Assembly (NCBI RefSeq): GCF_040115645.1
Contig: NC_089548.1
Span: 4,402,001-4,466,000, forward strand
Source of the DNA: Euwallacea fornicatus
Taxonomy: Eukaryota > Arthropoda > Insecta > Coleoptera > Curculionidae
Direction: 5' to 3'
DNA: 64,000 nt
The notes under the pieces were generated by a model that searched no databases, was not told where the DNA came from, and saw only the letters and a list, made by a program, of their open reading frames with translations. Below, in pieces: positions 43,990-56,650 of the stretch (position 1 is its first letter; every line of letters begins with the position of its first letter). A program made the position numbers and the translations under genes.

Positions 43990-46480
43990 AAATGCGGTAT
44001 GTTATAACGCAGTTTGTTCTGACTTAAAAGAAATACATTAGCTTTATGAGAACTTGGACGGGATTCTTCTGTTCGTTCGTTATAAGCCGAGTGCTCGTTG
44101 CAGCCCAGGCCTAACTAACTTTCTGAACCTTCTTTCTAAAGCAACTTAAGCAGCTCTGGAGGCCGAACCAAGGTCAAACATAACTTAATATTTTATTATT
44201 CACGTTTATTTGGAGAAAGGGCACTGCCGAAGCGAATGCGACTGCGAGGTACGTAATACCACCTCTATGTAACTGTATTGTGCACGGAAACAATGAGTAG
44301 TTTTTAAAATCATTTTAAAACATTTATTTGCCTAACTCAATCTGTCCTTATTCATTTTATTGTCTGCATTCGTGATCGCTCTGGGTGGGATTCGTTGGTG
44401 TTTGGTGTTTAGCTCTTTTCGTTTGCGAAAAAGGCGGAACGGCCCCTCACCACCCGGATTTCCACGTACGTCCGTGACGACGAATTTTTCTCTCTCTAGG
44501 TCAAGTGCGTACAGGCTGAGCTCATGCCGCGGATTGATTGGCCTTGATCTAACTAAATCGATCTACTAAATAGAACGGAGCATATTTTTAGAGAAGAAAT
44601 CCCACGTAATCGCAGATTTAAAAGCGGAGGCCACAAGGAAAGTTCGTTTTCTATATATAAATTTACCGAACTCCGCGCGACGTAGGGCCGTTACGGAACT
44701 ATCACAAAAAAAGTGGGATTAAAATCCACAAGTTAACAAGATAAAACACCAAAAAAAATTTACATTTACATGATTACATATTCAATACGCGTCGTCAACA
44801 TAATATTTATCACGTTGTTTGCCAGTACACAATTTAGCCTTTTAAAAGTTTATCAGTGTAGTTTGCTCTGGGCTCGGCTGGAATCATAAAATGTGCTAAA
44901 CTTAACAGGTTTTCAATGTAAACATTGTAATTGTTTAAATAAACACGTGACATTGTTCTGTTAACCGGTGGCTAACCAGCGCGAATTAGTCGAATCTTAA
45001 AATTCCAAGGACCCCGCGAAGACGCTTTCGATTCACAATTAGGCCGCAGGACCCCCACCGTCGATTCGTAACTTAATTGCGGGCATAAGTGAAGAGTCGA
45101 AGATTCACGGCGTTTTATGGCAAACGAGACGCCAACTGAATTGAAATGCATTCAGCCAATTTTCAACACATAAAAACGACGATATTAACTTGGGAAAATT
45201 CCTAGTGTCGGCATAAATTATCCAGCGGTCAAAAGAACATCCAATAATATCAAAGTCGGCAAACAATGCGAATTTTAATCGTCTATAGTGCTCAATAGTG
45301 AACGTGGATATGGGCTGTAGAAGTTTGTTATGCTTGGTGAATATTAAGTCGAAAAAACATTTTGGAAAGTGCACTTTTGGTACGTTGTGGAAAATTAATT
45401 TAACGACAAATGCACCTATTAAATTTTAGCTGCATTAATATTATTATGCACTCAAATTTATTAGTTTGTTTTCCTCGGCGCGAAATGCATCATGGGAAAT
45501 TTAGAATGTATGCACATACATAGTTGGATGTAAAACTCATTAATAACACTGTCGTGTCGGCTTTATGGTATAAACAAACCTACAATTTTCTATGATTACA
45601 ATGTGGCACCTTTGAGGTTTGAGGTGAACGTATCGATTCGACGGTAAACGCACTCAAAGCAGGTTTAATACCCATTGAGCAGGGTTGGAGCCACGGCTAA
45701 ATTGTGCGCAAGTCCCGTGAGGTCGTTCGTAGAATTGTGCGGAACGCGCGCGTTCTCCCTACAGTTCAAGATACCAAATTGGCGTTTACTCGGGGCATTT
45801 CGTGTCGTTCGTTGACTCATAATCGTGCTAAAATCGGTAAAATTCAAATGCAAGAATTAATTCAACGTTCAGGCATGTCTTAAATAAATAAATGCGACGT
45901 TTCAGACGCAAACGATAATTACATAACTATAATCCGAGTGTACCTGCGAGGTTGAATGCGAGTGCGAGATCGATTTCTGAAAATTTTCACATGTTAGCGA
46001 AGCTCGACGCGGGAACGATTTTATTTTTTTCAATCGAAATGCCAAAATATTACATGGAAACGCACTTATGTCCGAGTGTTCGGATCGTTCAGCAAGCGAT
46101 GAATTATCATGGATACAAGGTGTTCGACTGAGGATTAGTTCCAAAATTTACGTTACCAAGGAACCCGACCAAGAAAAACACTTTGAAAATACCTTCATTC
46201 GCAGCTTGCCAGTTCTCCTCAAAACCTCCGACATCATTTATAGTTTCCGATGCAGCGTTCTGGTTTTCAGAACGAAGACATGGAAACATCACTTTTAAGC
46301 ACACTTCAGAAGCTCGGCATCGCCCGATTTTCCTATTATAAAAAAGTTCGCCGCAAGAATTTCTTCCTTACCCTCATGTTCATGGTTTACCATTAACAAC
46401 GGTGCCCTTTTTTCCCCGATAAACGATTTTTTATATATCTTTTAATAGTACCAATTTGGGGTTCAAAGGGCCAAGTGACA
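43990..46480. other. Gene-poor interval with CpG-containing patches
   Basis: No gene supported. 44370-44580 and 45640-46130 are richer in G/C than the surroundings and could hold 5' UTR or promoter sequence for the fusion gene, whose first exon is missing. A minus-strand frame at 46304-46107 is exon-like but does not resemble the expected N-terminus. Confidence 0.3.
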
Positions 46481-46489
46481 TCACAAATT

Positions 46490-48085
46490 GATCGTGCAAG
46501 AATGGCGGGTTTAGTGGAAGAAGGACGTTCGCAGAGATTTGTAGCTGAGCGTATAGACGTTTTCACAGCGACGTGTCCCACATGTGGAATCGGTATTTAG
46601 AGTCTAATTGCATGCAAGGTATTCTCAGAAGTGGCCGTAGGCGTGTTACTAACCGAAGACAGAATCGATATTCTGGGATAAATAATTATTATTATAGTTT
46701 TTATATTATATATAGTATTTTAAGGACTGATTTTATGTTCGACAATATGAAGGAATGTTGGGATAAACGCGGGTCCGCAAAAGTCTCCCAAGGGAGCAAC
46801 GGCCCTTCGAAGGTGGCACCCAACAAGCGGAACGGCGTGCGAAACCTCCTTCACGGCGTACACTTACTGAACGTTTTCCTCTATTAATTTTTATGACAAT
46901 TTGAGACCGCATTATGACTTCTTGCCTAAAATCACATAAAAAAGATACTTTTCATAAATTATCCTAAAACGAACCGCAAGTATGCTGCTTGCAAGAAAAC
47001 ATTGCATGATGAGGAGCTGAAACTGGGTAGATTTTTAACTAATTTTTTAAAATTAAACCCATTTTTAACCTTTTTTATCGCGTCATACCTTCCATCAAAA
47101 AATAAGTTTTGTTTTGCTGGACAATTTCACTATCCAATTTCAGCTTCTCGCCTTACAATGTTTTCTTTAAAGCTGCACATCTCTTAAACGGTTCGTCTTA
47201 CAATTCATCAAGAGTACCTTTTCTATGTAATTTTACACGAGAAATTATATTCCAAGGTGAAATTGTCATTAAAGTTAAAGGATACAGGAATATATTAAAG
47301 AAATGTAGCTAACCCCCTTGATACCGCATGCCATTCTGCACTTGTTGGAAGTTACCTCTGCAGATCCGTAGCTTCTTTAGAAGGCTTTCGCAGACCTATG
47401 TTTATACTAACTTTTTTTCACATTTTAGAATGTAAAATCAATCCTTAAAATATGTGCCCCTATTTGAATTACACCCCGCATCACACTGCAATGGCAATAT
47501 CAGAGCTTCGAAAGGAAATTAGATACGAGCTTAGAGTCACTATTTCTCTTCCAACGCTTAGAAGATGAATCATTCAATCTGGTTTCCCATGTCGTCGACC
47601 AGTAAGAATTCCTCGGCTACAATATCAATGACGACATCTCCCCCCAAGGGTTTTGGAACTTTTTTTTTTTTGCTGATGATACTAGAGTTCGTCTGGTAAA
47701 TGATAGTCGCGAAAATTTGTGTTCGGAGATAATCATCAAGAACTACTCAACTTGCCTACGATCGCTCCGTGCGTCCTTATGCGAGAGAAAATTGCATATT
47801 TTGGGCTAGTATAATGCCCGACTAGCTCGAAAGTGAGGGGATCAGCCGTTTAGATTGGCCTCCTTTGTCGCCGGATGTGCACTCTCTGAAACATGTATCC
47901 CAGGGCTGTGAACTCTCGAAGAAATCCTCTCAGATCCACCCAGGAGCCTGTTATTGCTGCTGTAAAAGAATGACAGCATATTCTTCAATATTTTATAGCT
48001 AGCTTTGCTCAAAGCATGCAGCGACGTCTATAAGCTTGTATTGGTGCTAGGGGTGGAAATGCACGTTATTAATTTATTTTTTGCT
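46490..48085 (+). mobile_element. Tc1-like relic interrupted by about 0.8 kb of other sequence
   Basis: The 5' block 46490-46610 translates MAGLVEEGRSQRFVAERIDV, like the Tc1 helix-turn-helix start, continuing to GRRRVTNRRQ at 46635-46665. The next recognisable block starts only near 47500 with a SELRKEIRYELRVTISLPTL-like linker and RRPVRIPRL. DDE debris follows, including ADDTRVRL and a C-terminal QSMQRRL...CIGARGGN at about 48010-48060. Multiple stops and frameshifts are present. The sequence at 46680-47450 has no transposase similarity, so the element appears to have been split by an insertion. Confidence 0.65.
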
Positions 48086-48089
48086 TAAA

Positions 48090-50160
48090 ATATTGTCTTT
48101 ACTGTTGAGAATTTAATAATAAAGTAATTATGGTGCAGACTAATAAATTTTTAGTCAATTTTTTTTAATGAATAAATATTTCATACATTTTTGTATCGCG
48201 AAATAAAATATCCAAGAACCCAGGCGATGCAAAAGTTTTGAAGCTATGTGTATTATTTGTCAAAAATTAGTTAATTCAGCTTAACCAGTTTCACTAGATT
48301 TGATGAATTATAGAGCCGCAGTTTCTACGCAATGCAAAAATACGAAAATGAGAGATATCTGATTTTCTTCGTTTTTCCTTCTACACCACCAAAATGAAGT
48401 GCCAACAGGTCATTATGTGTTGAGTTTCGACACTTGTTTCACATACACGATACAGGCTGGCTAACGGTTATTTGGCAGATGGAAACACCTTGTAACACGA
48501 ACGAAAAGTGATATGCTTCAATTTAATCGTCAAAAAAATTGAAATCCGAGAAAATGCCGGCAACAAAATTACTACGGGAAAAACGGATAGAATTGCCTCA
48601 TTTTTTTTTTTATTACAGACTTAACACCTTGTGATTCTGATACATTTGCGAAGAAATTATACCTCTCTGCGAATTCTAAAAAAAATTTGTTATTGAAGTT
48701 CTCGTATATTTTTCACATTTTATAATTCGAAATTAATTACAATGCATACGAGAAAGTCAACCAATAGAGGAACTGCAGAAAATGTTATTCAGAGACCAAC
48801 AGTTTCGTATTTTGGCCACGGCCAGAAGGAACCCAAAAGGGGGCGTAGGGAGACAGTAATCTTGTAGTTACCCTGCCTCATTATCGTTCCGTCGTATTCA
48901 GAGCATTACTAATTGCTCACTCTGAAACGTTCTCTCTCTGGGTATTCCAAGCACCCAACCTTAATTGATTTTGTCCAAAAACCGACCCATTCCTTCACAT
49001 GTGCTTGAAGTTAAACTTACTACCCAATCAAATTTAATAATTTTATTCAATGTCCACATTTTACCGCCGTTACTGCAGGTATTTTTAAGACTGAAAAAAT
49101 GCGCTAACTTGACCTTACTCAGAACTTCCAATGGTCACTTCTCTGCTATTCTGATTAAGGAAACACTTAAAGACCAAGATTAAAAGCAAGTGATTTGCTA
49201 ATATTACAATGGTATTGGAAAAGAACAGGAAATATTACTTAATTACTTACATTACCATTTCAGTACTATCTATAGAACACATGGCTTTCTATTACGTGAG
49301 TGGAGTAAAATTCCTGGCAATTTTACCAAAACGCTTAGAGCAGCCTATTGAAAATTACAGCCTAACATGACAGTATAATCTAACCAATTCCCTTGAAGAT
49401 GAGGGTCAAAGAATCAAATGTCCCATTTTCGGTGAATGTCCAATTTTCATAACACAATAATTGCGTATTTTTCGTGATGTTTTGAACAGCGAATCATGAT
49501 GAATCGACCTGAAACGAAAAGGCGAAAGTTCGACGAACCTACAACGGAATTTCCGGGAAAATTCCCGCATTCAGAATTTGGGTCAAAGAAGAATGTGAAT
49601 GAAAATTGATGAGTTCTGCTATCGGATTTGTTTCTATAGTTTTCCTTGCGTTGGAGGCTCGATGTACACGTTGTCTTATTGGCGAGGAATTTGCCCATTT
49701 CGCAACCAACTGGTATTAATAATAATGCAATAAAACAGCTGATTGAGTAATAGTAGGTAGTCATAAGCAAGCCAGGGAGACATGGTCATTGGAATGATTA
49801 TTTCGATTATTATTGCTTAGGAACAATAAGGAAATATCCGAGCGGTTAAACGTGCCACTCACAAGATTGAATGATTTGTGAGCCTTGCATTTACGTAATT
49901 ATTGCACTTTATTAATTAATCGGCAGCCATCCGTTTTCTTTGAAGTCTAATGGGGTAATTAGCACTGCCAGTTTAGCCGACTAGTCATTATCATGTCTTT
50001 TTTGCAAATTTACCGTCGATTTTCCTAGAAAGGACTGGGACTCGGCATATGTCCATATGCTCATCGCGCCGATTAAATGCGTGTTGATGATATGGACAAA
50101 TGAAAATTCAAAGGAAATAGTGTACTGTTTTTGTGCATACTATGCCGAAATATTGTGCTT
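48090..50160. other. Gene-poor interval
   Basis: No gene supported. A minus-strand frame at 49770-49447 (107 codons) begins with a hydrophobic, signal-peptide-like stretch (YYYSISCFIALLLIPVGCEM) but lacks homology and a recognisable promoter. Confidence 0.3.
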
Positions 50161-50869
50161 CACAGTTCCAGGGAACGCAGCACTCAGGGTGCTCAACAAT
50201 GGACACCTCTCGAATGGGGGCACTGCTTGTTTCAAAGCGCAGAGGATTGTTTGAAAGAGACTTCTAGAATTAGAGAAGTGAGAAAGGGTACGTATGAGGA
50301 ATTAGGGTTGAAATGTGATCGATTCGTCTGCAATTTGTGATCCTCCAGATCATAAAGTGGTGGTGGGCGTTCATCAAAGGAAGAACTGCCGGATTAAATA
50401 CGAAATACGTGCCTCGTGGACACGATAACGCTGAGCCTGACCGAGAGCAGACGCTGACAGCTTTTCCAGGTAATTACCACCGCTCAGAACATTTTTCATT
50501 CGAAAAAGAATCAAAGTTTTGAGTTTATAAACTCCGCACTGGGGTCTCGTGCCAGCAGCTGACTAATCGATGACCCACCAGAGTACCACCGTGAATAAAA
50601 AATTTAGATGAATTTTTCATTTAAACTTCGCGGATACTATAAAATCATGATTCTTTTTCGTGAAATGGTACCGCTATCTGTGACCTTTATGCAAAATTTC
50701 ATAACAACATATTCAATTGCTGCGGAGCTACACGTGCTTTTGTACACATACAAAAGTGAGTTTTTCCATATTTACTGTGCCTGATTGTGCCGAGCGAAGA
50801 ATTTGCATTAAATGTTGTTTGCGGAATGAATATGCAACAGCGGAAACATTGAGGATGTTTGAGGAGGGC

Positions 50870-51860
50870 CTTTGATGATGCGGCTGTGAAATGTTTACAA
50901 CCGGTATAAAGATTTTGAAGGAGGGCGCGAGGGAGTTGAAGAGAAACAGCGCCTCGGACGATTCTCAGCATCTACCGATGAAAGCCACGTCCAGTAACTC
51001 GAAGATTTGGTACTCCGAAATCGTCGATTGACAATTAAAGACCTGTCCGATGCTCTGAGCATTTCACTCGGATCAACCTTAAGCATTTTGACAGATGCTT
51101 TGTGCCTGCGACGCGTTAAATCTCGATTGGTTCCAAGGACGCTCAATTTTTTGGGAAAGCAACCGTCGAGTTGAAATTTGTCAAACAACGATTTGCGACC
51201 ACCGGGGCGTCATTAAACGCATCATTACGGGATATGGGAGTTGGAACTGTGCCCCCGACCTGGAAACAACCGACCAATCGCGTGAATATCGCGTAACCAA
51301 CACCGAGAAAAAAGTTGCTCAAAAATCAAGGTCATGTTGACAATTTGATTTTTTTTTTGTGATTATCGCGGTGTTGCGCATTATGAATTTATTCCTCGAG
51401 ACTGAACTGTTAACGAGGAACTTTATTGGAGCGTTATGCGTCGTTCGCGTGAAGCTATTCGCCTCAGGAGGCCAGAATTGTGGGCAGGCAAATCTTGGTT
51501 TGTGCATCGCGATAATGCATCGTCCCACACTGCAGAGAACATTTTGCCAAAAATTTCGACCCATATCGCGCCACAACCAGCGCATTGGCCTGATTTAGCA
51601 CCGTTGGACCTCTGGCTGTTACAACAAGCTCAAAAGACCGCTCCGGGGACACCGTTTCGACTCGATTGAGGAGACGGAAGCCGAGTCGAAGAGAGTATTG
51701 AAGGCCGTCTCAGAAAGAGACCCCTCCGACTGCCCCCGAAGCTTGGAAAAAACGATGGCGCAAGCGCGTCGTGTCGGACGGCGAGTACTTTGAGGGCGAT
51801 GGGATTCGTTCGAAGGAATAAATGAAGATTTTTCATTTTATAAATAAAATCACCTTATTT
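50870..51860 (+). mobile_element. Mariner-like transposon relic
   Basis: Plus-strand pieces in order: GREGVEEKQRLGRFSASTDE (about 50915), NRRLTIKDLSDALSISLGST (about 51025), a LRRVKSRLVPRTLNFLGKQ region, IKRIITGYGSWN (the usual GDESW motif altered to GYGSW), then REAIRLRRPELWAGKSWFVH with RDNASSHTAEN keeping the second Asp. After that come APQPAHWPDLAPLDLWLL and a C-terminal DSIEE...RVLKAVSERD block to about 51800. Stops and frameshifts plus the lost first Asp make it inactive. About 1 kb. Confidence 0.85.
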
Positions 51861-51869
51861 TTTGATCAT

Positions 51870-53580
51870 GTAGCGTACTATAAATTTAAAGTCCATTAAT
51901 TACTGACCGTTCCCGGAGGCCAGATTATCTTTTAAAGTTTAAATTTAGACGCCGTTTTTATTACACATGTACATACAGATGTATATACTGCATATCAAGG
52001 CTTTTTGTTCCGAAATATTTACTCAACAGCTTGTCAAGAGTTCATTATAACAAATTAACTCAACTAATTTTAAATGAAAGTTTGCGAGGGAATTCTTGGC
52101 ACAGTTCTTTAAATAAGTTGGAACCTCTTTAGGCAAACCGTTTAATTTGAGAAAAACTGTTATGTTTACGCGTTTAAATGTTGCTGAAACGACCCTCTTT
52201 GGGTCAGGCAATAATGGCAATGAAATTGCCGCCGGTATCGCTTTGCTACGCTGAAAATTTCCTTTAAGTTAAATGTATTCAACGTTGGGCTAATTATAGA
52301 AGGAATTAAGTTAGGACAATGTCCAACTACAAAAAACGCCACGTGGAAATACATTATTATTTTATTCAAGGCTAATTAACATTCTCGGTCAAACGGAATA
52401 AACAGTATTGTATTAGCAATGATTGGATTTGTAGTTGGCTCTCATTGAGAATGACCAAATAACTTCTTCGAGCAACCAAGAGATCGATCAAAAGTGTAAA
52501 TGTTTCAAGCATGATATTTAGCATTTTTCAAGCGGACACTGGTACAGGTAAAAAACATTTTCACCTTGGACTATTGTGGCAAATTGAATTTAAATTTGCT
52601 CCAATTAAGCAATAAACAAGTTTCATAAGCTTGGCCAGACAGTTGGCTGGGTTTTGGACTTATGTGATTCATAACGTATTAAAGTATAAAAATCGGAACT
52701 TCACGTGTTCCGAGTATGTAGCACAGATATTTTAAGATTACATTGTTTCAGGCCAATTTTACAAATATTTACAATGACGATTAGACACAATTTTTAGCAC
52801 AATTGTAGTCGAGTGAGAAGGCGCAGACATGAAGCGGAGGATGTAAGTGAAAATGTGAACCCCTCTACTTCGACGTGTTCACCAACAAATTTATGTTAAC
52901 GCTAAGCGACCGTAACTGTGATCGAATAAGTCATAACTAACTTGTTAACAATCTGACCGCGCAAAATATTGTCAGTGGAACTTGGAGGTCAGAGCGATCG
53001 ACCACCCCAAAACTACAACGTTTCTCAAGTTCTACGAGGTCCACCAACTTTCAACTCGTCCTTGTTGAAGAACACAACCATTACTTACTGCAATTAGCTC
53101 CGGAATTTTATGTTCCGACTGTCTGGGTTTCCAGGTACGATGAGGAGGAGGACAGTAGACGTTCCAAATGTTGTTCAAACGACAGATGCAGAGGGACCTA
53201 GAGGGACACAGAGCACTCGAGAGATCTCACACTCGAAATAATTGTCTGTCATCGCTCTGTTTAATAGGTCCGAAGCTGCATGTGACTGAATAAGCCACAA
53301 ACGACTTGTTAAGATTTTTTATTAATTCGGTAAGATAAAACCATAAACAAAGTAATGAATAGAATGAACTGTTCCAAACAATTTAGGAATATGGGAATGT
53401 TTTGGATATTGCTTAGAGCTAGCGACGGGATTTTTTTTGTAATCCTTGTCAAGCAATAAGCAAAAAATTATTGTTAATGGTGATCTTTAATTTATTTAAT
53501 AAAACAAAAATAAGAATTTTTGCAAAATCGAAAGTAACATGAAAACTGCATTTCGAAAATTCGATATGTCGCCTGGCCTT
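51870..53580. other. Gene-poor interval
   Basis: No gene supported. Diverged direct repeats (about 48 bp, words gaataagtcataactaactt and gaataagccacaaacgactt) occur at 52908-52955 and 53262-53312, about 355 bp apart. They may be the ends of an old element. Between them, a possible acceptor (tctgggtttccag, ending at about 53134) precedes an open frame with MRRRTVDVPNVVQTTDAEG. Confidence 0.35.
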
Positions 53581-53589
53581 CCCTAACGT

Positions 53590-54560
53590 ATATAACTACT
53601 TCACACCGTCTTGGCATACTTTCAATGAGATGATTTGTGTTGTCTTACGCTAAATTTTGAAAAAAATTCGCGTAGCTGTGGTATGATTTGGGAACGTGGT
53701 CGACGTTCTTCGGCACTTTTTCGCAACATGTCCCACACATGTTCAATGGGGTTAAGGTCAGGCGATCTCGACGGAACCGGAGGTTCGGTAAAGTTCGGTA
53801 CCCACATTTTCAATCGCATCTGTAGTAATTGTTACACGATGCGATCGGGTATTATCCTCAAAAAATCGAAAATTTTCTACTATAGCAGGTTGAAAATTTG
53901 GCAGAAAGTTGTTGATGATGTCCTCTTCATAGATTTGGCCATTCATATTTCCTTCATATGAGTACACCTCACTTTTTCCACCATGGGAAACTTCGCCCCA
54001 TACCATTATTGTGCCCCCCTTGACAGGGTACAACTTCTTGTACAGTTCTTAAGTTTCTGCACACTCGAGAGTTTGTCCTGACACGGAAACTGTCGACTAT
54101 GAGAGTAACGGCCAAATCTGGACTCGTCCGTGAAGCATACAGAACGCCACTCTTCACTTCAATTTATGTGCCCTCTCGCCCACTCTAGTCTTGCAAACTT
54201 ATTTTCTTGAGGACGAAGAACTTTCCTTAAAACACGTCTCAAAACTATGTTTACTGCTTTAAGTCTCCTACGAGTTGTTTCAATGGAAATTGGGAGTTCC
54301 GGCATGGTGCCTACATGTCGACGGGACGCAGTCTCTTTGCGCAGAAACTATGAGAAATCGGCTTTGCGCAGCCGTGGTTTCCTTGGGTCACCCTGTGCGC
54401 CATATTTCTGCGACTCTACCAGTTTGTCGAGGCTTTGTTAACAGTCTGGATATAACATTTCGAGAAGCATGGAACAATTAGGCAACACACCGTTGTTTTG
54501 ATCCAGCTTGCAGCATACCTATGCCCTGCTTTGTTCTCCTGAAGTTAACTTTCTCCGAAC
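53590..54560 (-). mobile_element. Tc1-like transposase relic, second family
   Basis: Minus-strand fragments in order from 54540 down: a helix-turn-helix/linker region, SGVLYASRTSPDL (a frameshifted DESRF region, about 54130), GGTIMVWGEVSHGGKSEVYS (about 54015-53960), FFEDNTRSHRV with the second Asp (about 53875), and SPDLNPIEHVWDMLRKSAEE (about 53770-53710). Several frame changes separate them. The sequence differs from copies A and B, so it is a different Tc1 family. Terminal repeats were not identified. Confidence 0.8.
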
Positions 54561-55762
54561 CATTATAAAAATGTTCGAACACCTTTGCACAACGAAGTGA
54601 AGTATGTAAAATCACCCAAATGGTATGTTATCCAATATCGGGGTTTTGATAAGATTTGAGGAAAAAATGTAAAATAATAATTAGCTTAATTTTTTCATCA
54701 ATTTTATTTATTATCGCTTTAAGGGTGATACAAAAATAATATATTTACTAGCATGCTATTGGTTATTTATTAACATTTGACCGTTTCCCCAAGTTTTGCG
54801 GACCAGTTTAAGTCATGTAAACCAAAATACGTCTTTAAAACCGCTCACTCGCCGAAGTTCCCAGCCCTTTCAAGAAGCTGAAAATAAAGAAGTAACCAAA
54901 GCAACCATAAACCTCGCGGAATTATCTTGAAAGTCATTATGGAGTCAAAATAAAGAAGTCTTTTAATGGAGAACTGATCTTTATGGGTGAGACACAAATT
55001 AAACCGTTTAAACTTAAAATATTCAAGACGCACCAGTAACCCGTAGCAACAAAAAAAGGAAATGGAACGATGAACGTTTTGAAGTCCAAATCGCTCATGT
55101 TCGTATTTTGGAGAAAAGAATTTTTTTTTCTGTGTAAATAGAGCCAAAAATGTATTACCTTCCGTGGAAAACAGAGTTTAAGAGAATTTCGTGTAATTGG
55201 ATGTTCCATTACTATTGCTATGAGAATGATTTAGTGGCGGAAGTTCGTGGTCTGCGTGTGAAGTAGAGTTGGAGCATATTTCGTTTCTTGCAATCTCCCT
55301 TGCAGTTTGCATCTCTAGAATTATCTGCATCATAATTTGGAGACCGAAGGAGGCTTTTTGTCTGCAAATTGATGCCCAAAATAACAACATCTTGTGTAAA
55401 TTGGTTTTCGGTATGAGGTTCTTTTAGTTCTAAAATAACTGTAACGAGAAAATGTTGTGTAATTTGGAGCTGGAAATTAATGATCTCTCGTGCAAAGACC
55501 AAAGAAAACACCATTTCACGTAATTAAATGTCCAAAAAGAAAGCACATCATTTTAATGGCCATGATATTTTCCATTAATGTAAAGTCAAAAGAACTTCAA
55601 TTTGAAAGCAATACATAGTTGGTTATTTATATCACAACGTGAAAAAGAAACAAATTTACTATTGAGAGAAATTTGGCAGTCATTTTGGACATTTGAGTTA
55701 TGGATGAGAAAAACACATAATATTTTCTGCAATTATAAATAGTTTTCAATGGAAATGTTTTT

Positions 55763-55820
55763 CTTTTACTACCCAGGCTGTAAAAACTTTTACTGTCCAG
55801 GCTGCAAAAACTTTTACTGC
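55763..55820. repeat. 24-bp tandem repeat, about 2.4 copies
   Basis: Units beginning cttttact at 55763, 55787 and 55811; each full unit reads cttttactRYccaggctgYa followed by aaaa. A similar ggcagtaaaag word recurs inverted at about 55870. Confidence 0.8.
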
Positions 55821-56394
55821 CGCTTATAATCTATCAAACTCGGAGTGACTGAAAAAATGTTTGATCCCTAGGCAGTAAAAGAGTCACCTTAGATGCCGAG
55901 CGTTAAAAATGTCACGTAACAACCACTTTTGTTGGTTTTTCGTCATTAAAATGTTGCTTTTTTGCCAATCGGAGGAATACCTAATTAAGAGTCATTGTAT
56001 AATAATAGATGCATTCGCCTTACGTATATGGCATTGTTGAATTTTTTTCGAAATCATGAGTTCGAAGTCCCTTTTCAGTTTAACTAAAAATTGCAACTAG
56101 ACCAATTAAATTCTACATACACTTGAAGGTGACATACAGTCTAGCAACTATGTACCAATTAGACGAATTGAGGCATTTTCCCACGTAAATTAATTCTATT
56201 TACAAAGGAACAGTTTTCAGGAGAGGCGGACACGTCAATCAACGTTCACGACAAATTAAAGAAATGGTCACAAAGGCCAACGAACTTTTATTAACTTTCG
56301 AGGTCAAGGAAAATTTACACCTTTCTAACCCTCATTGGCTAATCACCACGTATTGCTCTCAAAAATGATCTTCCGGAGATTTAGAATACATACA

Positions 56395-56650
56395 ACACAG
56401 GGTGATTCGTTAACAATGGGACAACCGCAAGCTGGAGATGCTACCCGGTAAATGGGACCGGTTAGAGAAAATATGCCTTATCTGAAAGTTGATAGTTTCG
56501 GACGTATACAGGGTGGTGCGATAAGAGCGCCTCGAACGATTACGGCTTCATTAATGGTTTTGACGAAAAAATGTTTTTACACTTATATGTACGACCTTAT
56601 AGGGCACATTTTAAAAATATCGTCATTTATACAGGGTGCGCAAAAAAATA
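56395..56650. repeat. Spaced ACAGGGTG motifs
   Basis: cacagggtgattcg (about 56397), tatacagggtggtgcg (about 56509) and tatacagggtgcgcaa (about 56631) recur about every 115-120 bp. They resemble stacked transposon termini or a degenerate tandem array. The same word forms the ends of the 2511-3184 element. Confidence 0.5.

Noticed and set aside
46107..46304. Minus-strand frame as a candidate first coding exon of the fusion gene
   Set aside because: It can end in the right phase at a GTAACG donor, but its sequence does not resemble the start of a class V aminotransferase domain.
49447..49770. 107-codon frame with a signal-peptide-like start
   Set aside because: The hydrophobic start is suggestive, but the rest lacks domain features, promoter or codon bias; kept only as a remark.
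49835..49905. tRNA-like word atccgagcggttaaacg
   Set aside because: It resembles a D-arm (A box) only. No B box and no foldable acceptor or anticodon arms follow.
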